Below, piece after piece: positions 9,707-19,521 of a DNA stretch of 64,000 nucleotides. How positions within the stretch are numbered: the first letter of the stretch is position 1; each line of letters opens with the position of its first letter. Under the pieces are notes generated by a model. It was not told where the DNA came from and did no database searches. It worked only from the letters and a program-made list of their open reading frames with translations. The stretch is from Pseudoalteromonas rubra (lineage in GTDB: Bacteria > Pseudomonadota > Gammaproteobacteria > Enterobacterales > Alteromonadaceae). The DNA lies in contig NZ_CP013611.1 in the NCBI RefSeq assembly GCF_001482385.1, positions 868,001 through 932,000 of the forward strand. Reading direction: 5' to 3'. The position numbers and the translations under genes are program-made.

Positions 9707-10003
9707 TGATAACTAGATTTGCAAACGCAGTACGCGTAGTTCTGCATAGCATGGTTCACCACAGCCAGAACAAAGTGTAACTGTACTCTTATTAGACTTA
9801 ATTTATGTTTGTTTAACAACATACAAAGATCTAGCCATTGCGATGCTAAATTTGCCTTACCGTTGTCATTAGCAACTTAACAGTCAATGCTGTATTTATT
9901 GCAAGCTGATATGTTGTGTTTGCACAGCTCTCGGACCGCAGGAACCACAAAGCAAAGGCTGTGACAGTAACACCTTTTCCCAGCTGCCCATAATCAGCAG
10001 ACA

Positions 10004-11365
10004 CTAAGCATTTCGCTCAGTAAACACCACTTTAAAACTCGCACCGCCCTGCTCATTTTTACAAGTAACGCTAAGTTTGGCGTCATGAAAATCAACGACT
10101 TCTTTGACGATAGACAGGCCCAGTCCGCTGCCGGTCAGGGTGGATTGCTCTTGTCGCCAGAAACGCTCAAACAGACGGTCGTAATACTGTGATTGGATCC
10201 CTGGGCCGTTGTCGCTTACTTCCAGCTCAGTAGTGGTCACTTTTACCTGAATTTTGGCGTTATCCTGCGAGTGTTTTAGGGCGTTTTCGACCAGGTTTTT
10301 GATCATAATGTGCACGGCGGCTTTATCAGCCAGGATCTGATCTGTGTCGGGGTCCGCATCCAGGCTTAGTTCTTTATCAAACTGCAGTGCCAATGGGGCA
10401 AGCATCATACACACTTCCTGCGCCAGTGCCGACAAACTCACCGGTACTTTGTTATACACCACAAAGTTTTGCGCACGAGACAGGTCCAGTAGCTGCTGCA
10501 CCACCCGCGTCATGTACGCCACATCGTTGACGATTTCTTCACGGATCTGGGGCGCAATATCGGCCAGCTGAACCCGGGTGTTTAACACAGCCAGTGGCGT
10601 TTTAAGTTCGTGGGCCGCGTTTGCCACGAACCGCTTTTGCTCATCAAAACCGGCCTCTACCCGCTCCATTGCCTGGTTAAGTGAATTCACAATGGGCTGA
10701 ATTTCATAGGGCAGGCCTTCATTACTGAGCCTGAAGCTCAGTTGCTCTGGTTTGATCTGCTTTAACTGGCCTGCCACGGTTTTTACCGGTTGCACCACTG
10801 AGCGCACAGACAAATACCCGACCAGCATAAACACCCCAAATGCCGCAAAAATGGTAATGGCGGTCACCCGGTTTAGTGCCGGTATCACAGCTTCGTTCGC
10901 CAGTTCGGTGATCAGATCATTGCGTGCCATATCCAGCAGCAGTGCCTGACCATTCAGTGTGAGTTCGGTGCGAAAACGATCGACCCCCGCCAAATGAGAG
11001 TATCCAACCGGAATAGTTTCGCTCAGCGCTTCAAGCGCAGCCGAGCCTTGCTCATTACTTACAGACTGAAGCAACACCTCGTTATTCGCAGCACGGATAA
11101 CACGAAACGCAAAGTTATTATATAAGGCATCATAGCCCCATTTTTCAATCACGCTATCAGGAGCATATACCAGCTGCTGCTGTTCAAAACGCAGTGCGTC
11201 TGCTATATCTTCGCTCATCCCCTTCATACTGACTTCCAGCGCCAGGTTGGCATAGTTCATCGAAAACAAATGTAAGATCACACCAATGCCGGTAAATACG
11301 ACAGAGCCAATTAGTATAAAGTGCAGGTAAATCTTGCGAGCAAGCGAGTTTTTTATGATTTTCAT
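10004..11365 (-). CDS. Two-component sensor histidine kinase
   Basis: 453 residues. Membrane spans at about 10-32 and 165-187 enclose a periplasmic sensor of ~130 residues. A HAMP linker follows, then the dimerisation box FVANAAHELKTPLA with the phospho-accepting His at about 252. The ATPase part shows the N box (IKNLVENALKHS), DNGPGI and GSGLGLSIV. All key residues are present. Its ATG overlaps the end of the response regulator gene by four bases, so the two are translationally coupled. It probably senses a compound exported by the upstream RND pump. The architecture resembles QseC/PmrB-type kinases; the ligand is unknown. Confidence 0.9.
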   Translation of the reverse strand: MKIIKNSLARKIYLHFILIGSVVFTGIGVILHLFSMNYANLALEVSMKGMSEDIADALRFEQQQLVYAPDSVIEKWGYDALYNNFAFRVIRAANNEVLLQSVSNEQGSAALEALSETIPVGYSHLAGVDRFRTELTLNGQALLLDMARNDLITELANEAVIPALNRVTAITIFAAFGVFMLVGYLSVRSVVQPVKTVAGQLKQIKPEQLSFRLSNEGLPYEIQPIVNSLNQAMERVEAGFDEQKRFVANAAHELKTPLAVLNTRVQLADIAPQIREEIVNDVAYMTRVVQQLLDLSRAQNFVVYNKVPVSLSALAQEVCMMLAPLALQFDKELSLDADPDTDQILADKAAVHIMIKNLVENALKHSQDNAKIQVKVTTTELEVSDNGPGIQSQYYDRLFERFWRQEQSTLTGSGLGLSIVKEVVDFHDAKLSVTCKNEQGGASFKVVFTERNA

Positions 11366-12027
11366 GCCAGTATATATCCTATGCCACGAAGCGTTTTGAT
11401 AGTCACGCCAGCTTCTGCACCATCGAGCTTTTTGCGTATTCGGTGAACCGCGACTTGCAAAGCATTGTCAGTTACTTCAAACCCCATCGCATAAATAGCA
11501 TCGTATAATGCGTCTTTGCCAACAGTCAGCCCGACATGGCGTAACAGATACTCCAAAATAGCCACTTCGGTTTTACCCATAGAAAGGTTTTCACCACCCA
11601 CCGTCACTCTGCGAGATTTTGGGTCAAGGGCGAGATTGCCATGAGACAACAGAGTGCCTGTATACTGGCTTGGTCGACGCAGCAGAGCACGCATTCTTGC
11701 CAGTAATTCGCCAATGTCGAAGGGCTTGTTGATATAATCATCTGCGCCCAAATCCAGCCCAGCAATGCGGTCATCCACACTGCCACGCGCTGTTAAGATC
11801 AATACAGGCACCGGGTTTTCGGCTCCACGCAGTGCTGCTATCACATCCAGTCCGTCTTTGTCGGGCAGACCCAGATCCAGAATAATGGCGTCGTAGTGCC
11901 ACAGGGCCATTTGATCATGTAATGCACCCGCACTGGTGGCAATATCGGCAGCATAGCCTTCCTTAGTCATGGCCTGCTGGATAAAGCTGGCCAGTTGCAG
12001 GTTATCCTCAGTGATCAAAATACGCAT
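11362..12027 (-). CDS. OmpR/PhoB-family response regulator
   Basis: 221 residues from MRILITEDN at 12027. The longer frame (to 12087) adds a leader without receiver features. The receiver domain has the acidic pair at 7-8, phospho-Asp at about 51 (ILDLGLPDKDG), and Lys near 101 (INKPFD). The C-terminal winged helix (MGKTEVAILEYLL...LYDAIYAMGFEVTDNALQVAVHRIRKKL) is OmpR type. It is the cognate partner of the kinase gene it overlaps, and follows the RND pump gene by about 40 bp. A TTAAG-N6-TTAAG repeat upstream of the first gene of this set is a plausible target. Confidence 0.92.
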   Translation of the reverse strand: MRILITEDNLQLASFIQQAMTKEGYAADIATSAGALHDQMALWHYDAIILDLGLPDKDGLDVIAALRGAENPVPVLILTARGSVDDRIAGLDLGADDYINKPFDIGELLARMRALLRRPSQYTGTLLSHGNLALDPKSRRVTVGGENLSMGKTEVAILEYLLRHVGLTVGKDALYDAIYAMGFEVTDNALQVAVHRIRKKLDGAEAGVTIKTLRGIGYILA

Positions 12028-12067
12028 ACTAGGTTCTCCATTGTCTGACTTGCAGTGCTTTTGCTCG

Positions 12068-15000
12068 TTATTCCGTGCATATATCAATCAGGCGTGGCAC
12101 ATCTATCGATGAGCGCTTACTATATTTAGGTAACAGCAATTGCAATAATACCGGGATGACCACCAGCACCAGTATTGTAGAGGTCACCAGCCCACCAATA
12201 ACGGCCCATGCCAGCGGTGGCCACAAGGGGCTGCTGGCTGACGTTAGAGGCAGCATGCCCACTATGGTTGTAACCGAAGTTACTATAACAGGACGCACCC
12301 TGTTTTGTACCGATAACATGATAGCAGCCTGAGTATTCTGACCGGCTTGTACGTAAAGCAAAGTACCGTCGATCAATAAGATAGCATTATTTACTACGAT
12401 CCCTGCTAATGCCAGAATACCCAATACTGACATAAACCCGAACGGAACCTGTGCCAGGCTCAGCATGGCAGGTGCACCTACAACGGCAAATGGAATACTC
12501 AACATCACCAGTAAGGTTAAACGCAGTGAGTTAAACTGGAGTACCAGGGCTATAAAAAGTAGCAATGCACCAACCGGCAGCGTTTTCACCAGCGCATTAT
12601 TGGCCTCACCAGACTCAGCCATTTCGCCGCCAAACTCCAGTTCAAGGCCATAGCGCTGTGCAATGGCTGTTAGTGCTGGTGTCAGTTCAGTGAGCAGTTC
12701 AGTCTCATCCACACCGGGCGCCACTTCACTGATCAGTTTAACCACGGGCACACCGTTTCTGCGTTCCAGAAGCGCCGGCTGGCCAAACACCTGAATAGCT
12801 GCCAGCGCATGCATTGGTACGGGTTTGTCTATCAAAGACGTAAGTACACCAGTATTCATCATGTCCATGCTGTCATGGCTTGAATTCGGGTCGTACAATA
12901 CCACCGCGGTTGGGTCATCGTTAAAACTCACTTGCGTGATCGTCAGCCCTGCACTGCGCCAGGCCAGATAGTCATTGAGTTGGCTTTCCGTCAGGCCAAA
13001 CTGACTAAGGCGTTGCTGATCAAACGTCATCGTCAGCTGTGGGACGGGGACTGCGTAGTCTTTTCCCGGCGCTTCGAAGCGCGCATCTGCTTTGAGCATG
13101 GCAAATACCTCTTCACCGGCACGGCGAAGTACATTGTAATCCTCACCACTAAGCCACATCACCACAGTACTTTCTAATGGCGGTCCCTGGCCCAATTCAC
13201 GGGCGCGCAACACGGCCTCTGGATACGCTTTTTGCAAGCTGGTGTTAAGCTGTTCAACCAACTGAGCCATATTTGTATTGGCTTGTGCAGTGAGCACCAC
13301 ACGGCCAATATGGCTTTCATCCGGCTTTTGCGCCAAATTGTAGTAAAACCTCGGGCCAGAAAAGCCATTGAACACCAAGGTACGCTGGACGCCCGCTCGG
13401 GCGCTAATGTCCTCAGCAATCTGGTTCAATATGCTGGCTGTATATAGTTTATGACTGCCCATCGGCAGCTCTACATCCACTATGGCCTGATTACGGTTGG
13501 TTTTTGGAAAAAACTCGCCATCGGCTTGTGGCAATGCCATTAATCCGGCGCATAAACCAAAAGCAGCAAACAAAGTCAGCGCTTTATGTTGCAACGTAAA
13601 CTGCGATAAAACCAAAGCACCCTGCTCCAAGCGTTGTTGCAACTGCTGCTGCCAGCGTGACGCCCCGAGTTTGCGAACAGGCAAATAACGGTTAAGCAAC
13701 GGCACCAATGTCAATGCAATCGCGTAGCTGGCAACAATACACAAAATAACCATCACAGGAATACTGGCAATAAAGTCTGCCACACTGCCCTTGGCCATGA
13801 GCATAGGTAAAAATGCCGCTATCGTTGTCACGGTGGCCGCGCATAAAGGGCGCCATAGCTCATGGATACTTTGGATGGCGCTGTGCAAAGGATCGGTGCC
13901 AGACGAAATATGGCGATTAAAACGTTCAGCAACCACGATACAATTATCGACCATCAGGCCAAGCGACAAAATAAGTCCTGCAATCGTCATCTGGTGTAGC
14001 ACCCCATCCATTGCACTGAATGCTGCTATGGCAGATAGCGTGATAGCCACCACCGCAATACACACACTGGCTGCCCCACTTGCGGACAGGAAAATAAACA
14101 AAATAGCGGCAATGGCAACCAGGCTAAGCATTAAAGATTGCATCAGGGCATCTTTGCGCTTTTTGGCCCACTTAGGCTGGAATAACTCTATGCTCACGGC
14201 CTCAGCGCCATAGGTCTGATTAAACCGCTCAACCAGCTGGGTGACCTGCGCTCCAGCCTGAGCAATGCGGATCCGGTTAGGTACCAGAGTTACCGCCACG
14301 CCTAGTTGCTGCTGACCGTCAACCCAGAATGACTCCTGGGCTTTAGGGTCGGTACGATAGTGGACATCAGCCAAAGTTGAGAGGGGTAACTGCTGACCCT
14401 GAGCCGTTGCGATCAGGGTATTTTTTAATTCATCGGTAGAGTCTAGCTGAGCCACCGGAGATAAGATCAGATTAGCTCTGTCATCGGTGATGCTGGCTAC
14501 CGAATCTGTATTATTAGCATCTGCAATACGCTGTGCAATCTGCAAAGGTGTGATACCCGTTTGCTGCATAGTCTGCTGTGAAAAAGCCACCGCTATCTGT
14601 TGACCCGGATCACCCACCAGCTGTGCATTGCGTACCGTGCTAAGTGCCAATAGCTGGTCGCGCAGCGCAATGGCAAGTTGGCGCTCCTGCAACAAATCCC
14701 CCCGGCTGCGCACTGACAAAAAAATACCTTGGGTGTCCTGCACGCGATCCATTATGGTCATCGACAACGTCGGGTTACTCTGACGTATTGGCGCAATACT
14801 TTCTTTGATCCGTTGCCAGACCTGATCTGTGTTGTACACGGTTTCTTTTAACTCAATATCCACTGACGCAGCGCCATGTTTTACCTGAGCACTGTAAGCC
14901 TGGATCTCATCTACTTGTGCTAACACGCGCTCCAGCGGGCGAATGTAACGCTGCGCCAAAGACTCGGCTTCGAGGCCACTGGCATTGAGCACAATCAGAC

Positions 15001-15130
15001 CATTGCGATATGGAAAGGTGGGGTCTTCCTGCTCAGGGGCACTAAACCAGCCTCCCACACCAGCAAGGCACACAATACACATCAAACCCAGGATCAGGCG
15101 TGGGTTGACAAACCAGGGCGTTTTATTCAC
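12068..15130 (-). CDS. RND-family efflux pump permease
   Basis: 1020 residues, usual length for the inner-membrane RND trimer subunit. One N-terminal span is followed by a periplasmic porter domain, then a membrane block with GLMVDNCIVVAERFNRH (TM4 with the conserved Asp pair region), then a second porter domain and C-terminal block with GIVVNNAILLIDG. It would use proton flow to expel substrates from periplasm or membrane through an adaptor and an outer-membrane channel. The adaptor gene ends three bases upstream. No TolC-type channel gene is in this set, so a distant one is presumably borrowed. Substrate unknown. Confidence 0.92.
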   Translation of the reverse strand: MNKTPWFVNPRLILGLMCIVCLAGVGGWFSAPEQEDPTFPYRNGLIVLNASGLEAESLAQRYIRPLERVLAQVDEIQAYSAQVKHGAASVDIELKETVYNTDQVWQRIKESIAPIRQSNPTLSMTIMDRVQDTQGIFLSVRSRGDLLQERQLAIALRDQLLALSTVRNAQLVGDPGQQIAVAFSQQTMQQTGITPLQIAQRIADANNTDSVASITDDRANLILSPVAQLDSTDELKNTLIATAQGQQLPLSTLADVHYRTDPKAQESFWVDGQQQLGVAVTLVPNRIRIAQAGAQVTQLVERFNQTYGAEAVSIELFQPKWAKKRKDALMQSLMLSLVAIAAILFIFLSASGAASVCIAVVAITLSAIAAFSAMDGVLHQMTIAGLILSLGLMVDNCIVVAERFNRHISSGTDPLHSAIQSIHELWRPLCAATVTTIAAFLPMLMAKGSVADFIASIPVMVILCIVASYAIALTLVPLLNRYLPVRKLGASRWQQQLQQRLEQGALVLSQFTLQHKALTLFAAFGLCAGLMALPQADGEFFPKTNRNQAIVDVELPMGSHKLYTASILNQIAEDISARAGVQRTLVFNGFSGPRFYYNLAQKPDESHIGRVVLTAQANTNMAQLVEQLNTSLQKAYPEAVLRARELGQGPPLESTVVMWLSGEDYNVLRRAGEEVFAMLKADARFEAPGKDYAVPVPQLTMTFDQQRLSQFGLTESQLNDYLAWRSAGLTITQVSFNDDPTAVVLYDPNSSHDSMDMMNTGVLTSLIDKPVPMHALAAIQVFGQPALLERRNGVPVVKLISEVAPGVDETELLTELTPALTAIAQRYGLELEFGGEMAESGEANNALVKTLPVGALLLFIALVLQFNSLRLTLLVMLSIPFAVVGAPAMLSLAQVPFGFMSVLGILALAGIVVNNAILLIDGTLLYVQAGQNTQAAIMLSVQNRVRPVIVTSVTTIVGMLPLTSASSPLWPPLAWAVIGGLVTSTILVLVVIPVLLQLLLPKYSKRSSIDVPRLIDICTE

Positions 15131-15133
15131 AAC

Positions 15134-16201
15134 TTACTCCTTATAAAGCGAGGGGGTTTGCAGCGTCCGACTATCTGTAAATACCAATGCAGGTGAATCA
15201 AGCGCTTCTGCACTACTTACCAATAAATGATTGGCTCGCCCCGTTACGACCTGCACGTACTGGCGTCGTTCAGGGCTCGATTGCAGCACGACATAAGGCT
15301 GGCCTGCTTCGTCATAATGCAGGACCCCGCCAGGCAGCTGATATAAGCGCTGATCTGAAAGCGGAATTTGTAATTGTACATTCAGACCCATCCAGCTTTG
15401 CTCATGTGCTGCCAGTTGGACTTTCAAAAAAAAGAAAGGAGAGCGAGACCCCAGCGGCAGTACGCGCTCTACAATTACCCCCTTAATTGATTCATTTAAC
15501 GCGGGCACAAATACCTCTACCTGCTGTTGTGCATCGACTTTTAAGGCTACTTCTTCGGGGATTGCAAAGCGGGCATGTAACGCATCGGCCGCCTGAAAGT
15601 TCATTACCGTTTGCCCAGCCTCGGCGTACTCTTTTTTACGTACCAGCAGATCGCTCACCACCCCATCAAATGGCGCGCTGATGGTCAGCTCCGCAAGTTG
15701 ATTGCGCGCGGCGTTGACTTCGGCCTGCGCCTTATTTATCTGCTGATAAGCCATATCCAGGTCACGACGAAGCTTGTCCAGCTGAGATTGAGTTTGCAGG
15801 TTACGTTTTACCAAAGCCTCAGCACGCTCGAATTCGGCTTGGGTGTTGGTAAACGCTGCGTTTGCCCGCTGGAGCTCAGCCTGGGCCTGATCCAGCAGCG
15901 CATAGGCCACGGGATCGTACAGCTCCATCAAGGCTGTGCCCCGAGTCACAAATTGCCCGGCACGTACCCAGAGCTTTTCTACCCGACCCGATTTCAGGGT
16001 AGCCAGCTGAGTGTCTTCAGCGCCTTCAATCTGGCCATAAAATACTTTTTTTGGTACGTCCACAACCCGCTCAGGCAACACAGTGGCTAACTGATCGTTA
16101 GCTGGCTGATTGGAATCAGCCTCTGCATAAGCGTCACGCTGCTGATCCTGACAGCCAAGCAGCGCTATCAGACTCAGCAGAACTAGAGGTTTAGAAGACA
16201 T
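15134..16201 (-). CDS. RND efflux adaptor (membrane fusion) lipoprotein
   Basis: 355 residues from the ATG at 16201. An in-frame ATG two codons earlier (16207) is equally placed. The signal MSSKPLVLLSLIALLGCQ has a lipobox with Cys at residue 17. The barrel-sandwich halves flank a helical hairpin rich in Ala/Gln/Glu (LLDQAQAELQRANAAFTNTQ..., QTQSQLDKLRRDLDMAY), then ISAPFDGVVSDLLVRKKEYAEAG. This is the HlyD/AcrA-type adaptor that joins the pump to the outer-membrane channel. Its start overlaps the end of the mipA-like gene by about ten bases, so coupling is likely. Confidence 0.9.
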   Translation of the reverse strand: MSSKPLVLLSLIALLGCQDQQRDAYAEADSNQPANDQLATVLPERVVDVPKKVFYGQIEGAEDTQLATLKSGRVEKLWVRAGQFVTRGTALMELYDPVAYALLDQAQAELQRANAAFTNTQAEFERAEALVKRNLQTQSQLDKLRRDLDMAYQQINKAQAEVNAARNQLAELTISAPFDGVVSDLLVRKKEYAEAGQTVMNFQAADALHARFAIPEEVALKVDAQQQVEVFVPALNESIKGVIVERVLPLGSRSPFFFLKVQLAAHEQSWMGLNVQLQIPLSDQRLYQLPGGVLHYDEAGQPYVVLQSSPERRQYVQVVTGRANHLLVSSAEALDSPALVFTDSRTLQTPSLYKE

Positions 16202-16934
16202 ATACATACCCCAGCAATAGTTGCGCAGCACCAGATTTATCTATCAATGGAGAGTCTTCGATCTCGCTACCGTAGGCGGTGTAGCTCAGGTCAGCCTTAA
16301 TCATATGGTTTTTACCAAAAAACCAATCACTGGAGACACCCACCTCAACATTCATGGTTGCTTCGCCCACATAAGCCATACGCCCGGCGCGTTGCTCGTT
16401 GGGTAGAACACCATAGTAATAGTCAATCAGATCTTCACTCAGATAACTGGCAGACACATAGGGCACGATGCGGCCATCGCCTACGTTAAATGGTACGCCA
16501 TAACTTACACTTGCCTCATACCCTTTATGGGTGCTGGTAACATCGTGCATAAAAGAAAAGCCAAACTCGCCAAACTCAGTGTCCAGCTCCCCTTCAAACC
16601 CAAAGTCGAAACTCATATCCCTGTCTTCCATGCCCAGGAAAATGTCACCATCGGCTTCTTCGTAACCATCCAGCCGTAACTGACCCACAACCGAAAACTC
16701 TATATTTTCTTGCTGCCAGACTTTATAGCTGCCACGCGGACCTAATAATGAAAAATTACCAGACTGAATGGCCAAAGCCGGCACCAGAATGGTCTCATTG
16801 CCAACATCTGTATAGCCCTGATCCTGAGAGACAATTGCTGCGCCAACTCCCCATTGAGTGCCTTGGTCCTGGTCGTCAGCCAGAGTAGAAAAGCTCATAA
16901 ATGCCAGAGAAATCAAAGAAAATGTTTTATTCAT
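16191..16934 (-). CDS. MipA/OmpV-family outer-membrane protein
   Basis: 247 residues. A signal peptide (MNKTFSLISLAFMSFSTLA) is followed by WGVGAAIVSQDQGY and alternating aromatic beta strands ending in Phe (LLLGYVYVF), as expected for a barrel inserted by the BAM complex. The family includes MipA and OmpV; members are often next to two-component or efflux genes. It is the first gene of the five-gene leftward set. It could be a pore or a scaffold and is not a TolC-type channel by length. Confidence 0.82.
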   Translation of the reverse strand: MNKTFSLISLAFMSFSTLADDQDQGTQWGVGAAIVSQDQGYTDVGNETILVPALAIQSGNFSLLGPRGSYKVWQQENIEFSVVGQLRLDGYEEADGDIFLGMEDRDMSFDFGFEGELDTEFGEFGFSFMHDVTSTHKGYEASVSYGVPFNVGDGRIVPYVSASYLSEDLIDYYYGVLPNEQRAGRMAYVGEATMNVEVGVSSDWFFGKNHMIKADLSYTAYGSEIEDSPLIDKSGAAQLLLGYVYVF

Positions 16935-16965
16935 TACCGTGCTCCGTTAGTCAAACTTACTGTGT

Positions 16966-17003
16966 CGGACAACTCATTTGTCCGGGGTTAAGTAAAACTT
17001 AAG
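16966..17003 (-). promoter_or_regulatory. TTAAG-N6-TTAAG direct repeat and adjacent inverted repeat
   Basis: Just upstream of the mipA-like start. CGGACAA and TTGTCCG (16966-16984) form an inverted repeat with a 5-bp gap. TTAAG at 16988-16992 is repeated at 16999-17003, an 11-bp period. Tandem half-sites about one helical turn apart are the usual target of OmpR-type regulators, and TTAAG repeats are known for PmrA/QseB-type ones. This suggests autoregulation by the regulator at 11362-12027; it is inference. Confidence 0.45.
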
Positions 17004-17476
17004 GGAACAAACTTTCTTGAAACTTACAGCCCGGTAATTTTTTTGAAAGTTATGACTTGAGATAATCGAGGCACAGGTTGATCTGAAGGTATCGTAAATA
17101 GCTATGAGACTGTGTCGACGCCTGAGTAGGTTAACGCAGCAGTAATATGCGAAAGGTGAAGAGACTAACTTGTTTGATTAAGTGATCGCCATTTACTGTT
17201 AAACCCAGCGTGGTATTCATGCCAAAGCTGATCCCACGTTGAAACTGAGTGATCTCATTATCTTTTATGATAGCTTAGTGCGCATTGACTACCTGGATTG
17301 CACGATATTCTGGCTCATTGCCAATAGCTGGTAGTCTTATTCCCGGTGAAAGTGATTTTTCGGCCAGCTATGGTTACAGGCACTTTTGGGTGGTTTGCAG
17401 GATCAGAATGGACTTTAATGCATTGTCACTTTCGCAAGAGTCAATGAATAAACACTCGAAGTGCATGCTAAACACT
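17004..17476. other. Intergenic, no supported gene
   Basis: Roughly 470 bp with no frame that looks coding; a 76-codon + strand frame has no ribosome site or family features. It may contain decayed sequence linked to the truncated gene at 17477-17773. Confidence 0.35.
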
Positions 17477-17773
17477 TCAATACTCGTTCGCACCAGAGCA
17501 GTTTATCACGGCTGAAATAAACTGCTCTGGATTATCAAGACCAGTAAAAATGTACTCCACCGCGCCTTGCGGCTCAGCCAACTCAATTTTGACATTCGGG
17601 TTACCAGCGTAATTGTAACGCTTTACGCACTGGGCTCTTGCCACATATTCATCATGTAGTTGTATTTTGGCGATGTTCCTTAATGGGATAACCAGCGGAT
17701 GATACAAGCCATAACGAATAACTAGCTCATTACCAACCAAAGAAACCGGCCTGCAGGATACCGCGCGATACAC
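17477..17773 (-). pseudogene. Probable 5'-truncated gene remnant
   Basis: 98 codons with only a GTG start; an in-frame stop lies a few codons upstream. The translation (YRAVSCRPVSLVGNELVIRYGLYHPLVIPL...) reads like the tail of a larger membrane protein whose N-terminal spans are gone. The 3' end contains a perfect 14-bp hairpin (17493-17506 with 17517-17530), so the C-terminal sequence may also be altered. A short intact gene is possible but less likely. Confidence 0.4.
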
Positions 17774-17794
17774 AGCAAACTAAAAGCCGCTTAA

Positions 17795-18241
17795 CTATCT
17801 GTCAGCCATGACGTGATCTTGCTTTTGCCCGTTCTCCTGTGCCCGTTCCTGGCCTTTTTGATACTCTTGCGCGATCATCTCTTCTATCACTGACGCTTTT
17901 TCATTAAAGTCTTTTTCTGATAAATAGCCAGCTTCAAATAGATCCTCAAGCTCGTCCAGCTTCTCTTGCAGCTGTTTGATCTTTTCAAGATTGACACCCA
18001 GGCGTTGCATTATAATGGCCTCTTGCATCTCGCCCAAAAAGTTGTCGTTGCGGATCGTCGTCTGCAACTCTTTTCGCTGATATTGCAAACTAACCTCAGA
18101 GGGTTGAGACTCGGGCATTTCCATAGCAAGTTCCTGACTGAAGCCAGAGTCTGTATTTCCATTCCCCGGCAATTTACTGCCAGTGTCGACTTTGTTGTCG
18201 GCAGCCAATGGGCCAGCACCTGCCGTTTTATACATTAACAT
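17795..18241 (-). CDS. Hypothetical coiled-coil protein
   Basis: 148 residues from the ATG at 18241, chosen because AAGGA lies six bases upstream; the frame opens six codons earlier. No signal or membrane span. The N-terminal ~60 residues are low-complexity and polar. The rest is helical with a likely coiled coil (LEKIKQLQEKLDELEDLFEAG...FNEKASVIEEMIAQEYQKGQERAQ). The spacing LEDLFEAGYLSEKDFNEK recalls SHOCT-like short C-terminal motifs, but I do not assign the family. Confidence 0.55.
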   Translation of the reverse strand: MLMYKTAGAGPLAADNKVDTGSKLPGNGNTDSGFSQELAMEMPESQPSEVSLQYQRKELQTTIRNDNFLGEMQEAIIMQRLGVNLEKIKQLQEKLDELEDLFEAGYLSEKDFNEKASVIEEMIAQEYQKGQERAQENGQKQDHVMADR

Positions 18242-18499
18242 AGTAATTCCTTGATACATTTCTTATACCTGCCTGTATGTATCAAAATTTGAGCCAACTA
18301 GGAGATTGTTATATTAAGTAAGTCTGAAGCTGAGCTAAGATATGACGTTTGCCCAACAAACAACATGCACTTATTACTCCGCGACAATAATAAGGTTCTG
18401 ATACCAGACACAACACCATCAATTAAGTTTTACAACTCAGGCACGCCAATTTGATCTGAACTCGCATTGCGAAGAGTAACTCTCACGCCGTTGAGAGTG

Positions 18500-18808
18500 T
18501 TAAAAATCAATGTCCCCACCATCTCCCTTGGTGCTGAGCAAAAAACGAAACAAACGACCCAAGCCCCGCAAAAGCCAACTTATGACATCGATTGGAGACT
18601 CAATAATCGATTCGAGGACATCCATAGTTTCACTTTCTGTCTCGCGTTTTCCGCGTTTTTTACTTGGCCAGAGCATATATGATATAAAATACAGAAAACC
18701 ACCAGCCAGCAAGCTGGCCCAATGAAAATGACCGGTCAACACACCCAAAATCAAACAAGTTCCGGTGAAAAAGCCCAAAAGGGCAAAAACAACTTTTAAC
18801 TGTTCCAT
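18500..18808 (-). CDS. Small membrane protein, unknown function
   Basis: 102 residues. Two membrane spans at about 6-26 and 30-48 (VVFALLGFFTGTCLILGVL, ASLLAGGFLYFISYMLW) are followed by a basic patch (PSKKRGKRE) and an amphipathic region (SPIDVISWLLRGLGRLFRFLLS) with an acidic end. The layout suggests an inner-membrane protein with a cytoplasmic tail. No family recognised. Confidence 0.6.
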   Translation of the reverse strand: MEQLKVVFALLGFFTGTCLILGVLTGHFHWASLLAGGFLYFISYMLWPSKKRGKRETESETMDVLESIIESPIDVISWLLRGLGRLFRFLLSTKGDGGDIDF

Positions 18809-18892
18809 AGTTCATTTCCTTTTATGCGCCATCTCCAAACGCAGTCAAATCAGGGAAGCTAGCAAACAAAGCAGTGAAGCTGACAAGCCTTG

Positions 18893-19351
18893 TTAAGATA
18901 CCTTAAACTCCATAATTGAATAACTACATTCATCATCAACAACCTGGTCATCCCAGTCAACCTCAATGTTCAGTGGAAAGCCATATAATGGGTGATATTC
19001 AATTCGTAGTGCATCTGCATTCAGAATTGCTTTTTTTGCCAAATCGAAGCGCCCCTCAATAGTCACCTTTTGCTTCCCTTCTAATAATTGTGGCTTTCCT
19101 TCAACCACTTGCACTTTACTGTAGTCCAAAAACATGCAGGCATCCGTCGCAATAAATGAGTATTCCGTTAATTCAAAGCCTTTCCATTGCATGTTCTGTC
19201 TTTCTACCCTTTCAACTGTTTCTGCATTATTAACCCAATGCATAATGCCCCAAAATGAGATAATCAGGAAAATAGACATGCCCAATGTAAAAATTATGGA
19301 ATATACGTTTTTTGAACTAAAAATTACCATGATTGCCCTCGAACTACTCAT
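18893..19351 (-). CDS. Hypothetical single-span membrane protein
   Basis: 152 residues. One N-terminal hydrophobic segment (IIFTLGMSIFLIISFWGIMHWV) acts as signal anchor; the rest, with two Cys and many short strands, would lie in the periplasm. Starts at residues 1 or 8 are both possible. No family recognised. Confidence 0.5.
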   Translation of the reverse strand: MSSSRAIMVIFSSKNVYSIIFTLGMSIFLIISFWGIMHWVNNAETVERVERQNMQWKGFELTEYSFIATDACMFLDYSKVQVVEGKPQLLEGKQKVTIEGRFDLAKKAILNADALRIEYHPLYGFPLNIEVDWDDQVVDDECSYSIMEFKVS

Positions 19352-19521
19352 TAGGAAAGTTTGCCATGTCTACAGTGGTATCCCATGAACCGCATTCCTT
19401 TCACCTTGCCATCATGTAAAGACATCCTGAGTCCACCAGCCATTTGCTCATAGTTTGTTGTCTTGCACTGCTAATTTTCCCCTCAATGACAAACGACACT
19501 TTTCAAAGGGCTAAGTCCATA

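Noticed and set aside
13791..14213. 140-codon + strand frame inside the RND pump gene
   Set aside because: Antisense shadow of a well-supported gene.
17285..17515. 76-codon + strand frame
   Set aside because: Overlaps the remnant gene on the other strand and has no ribosome site.
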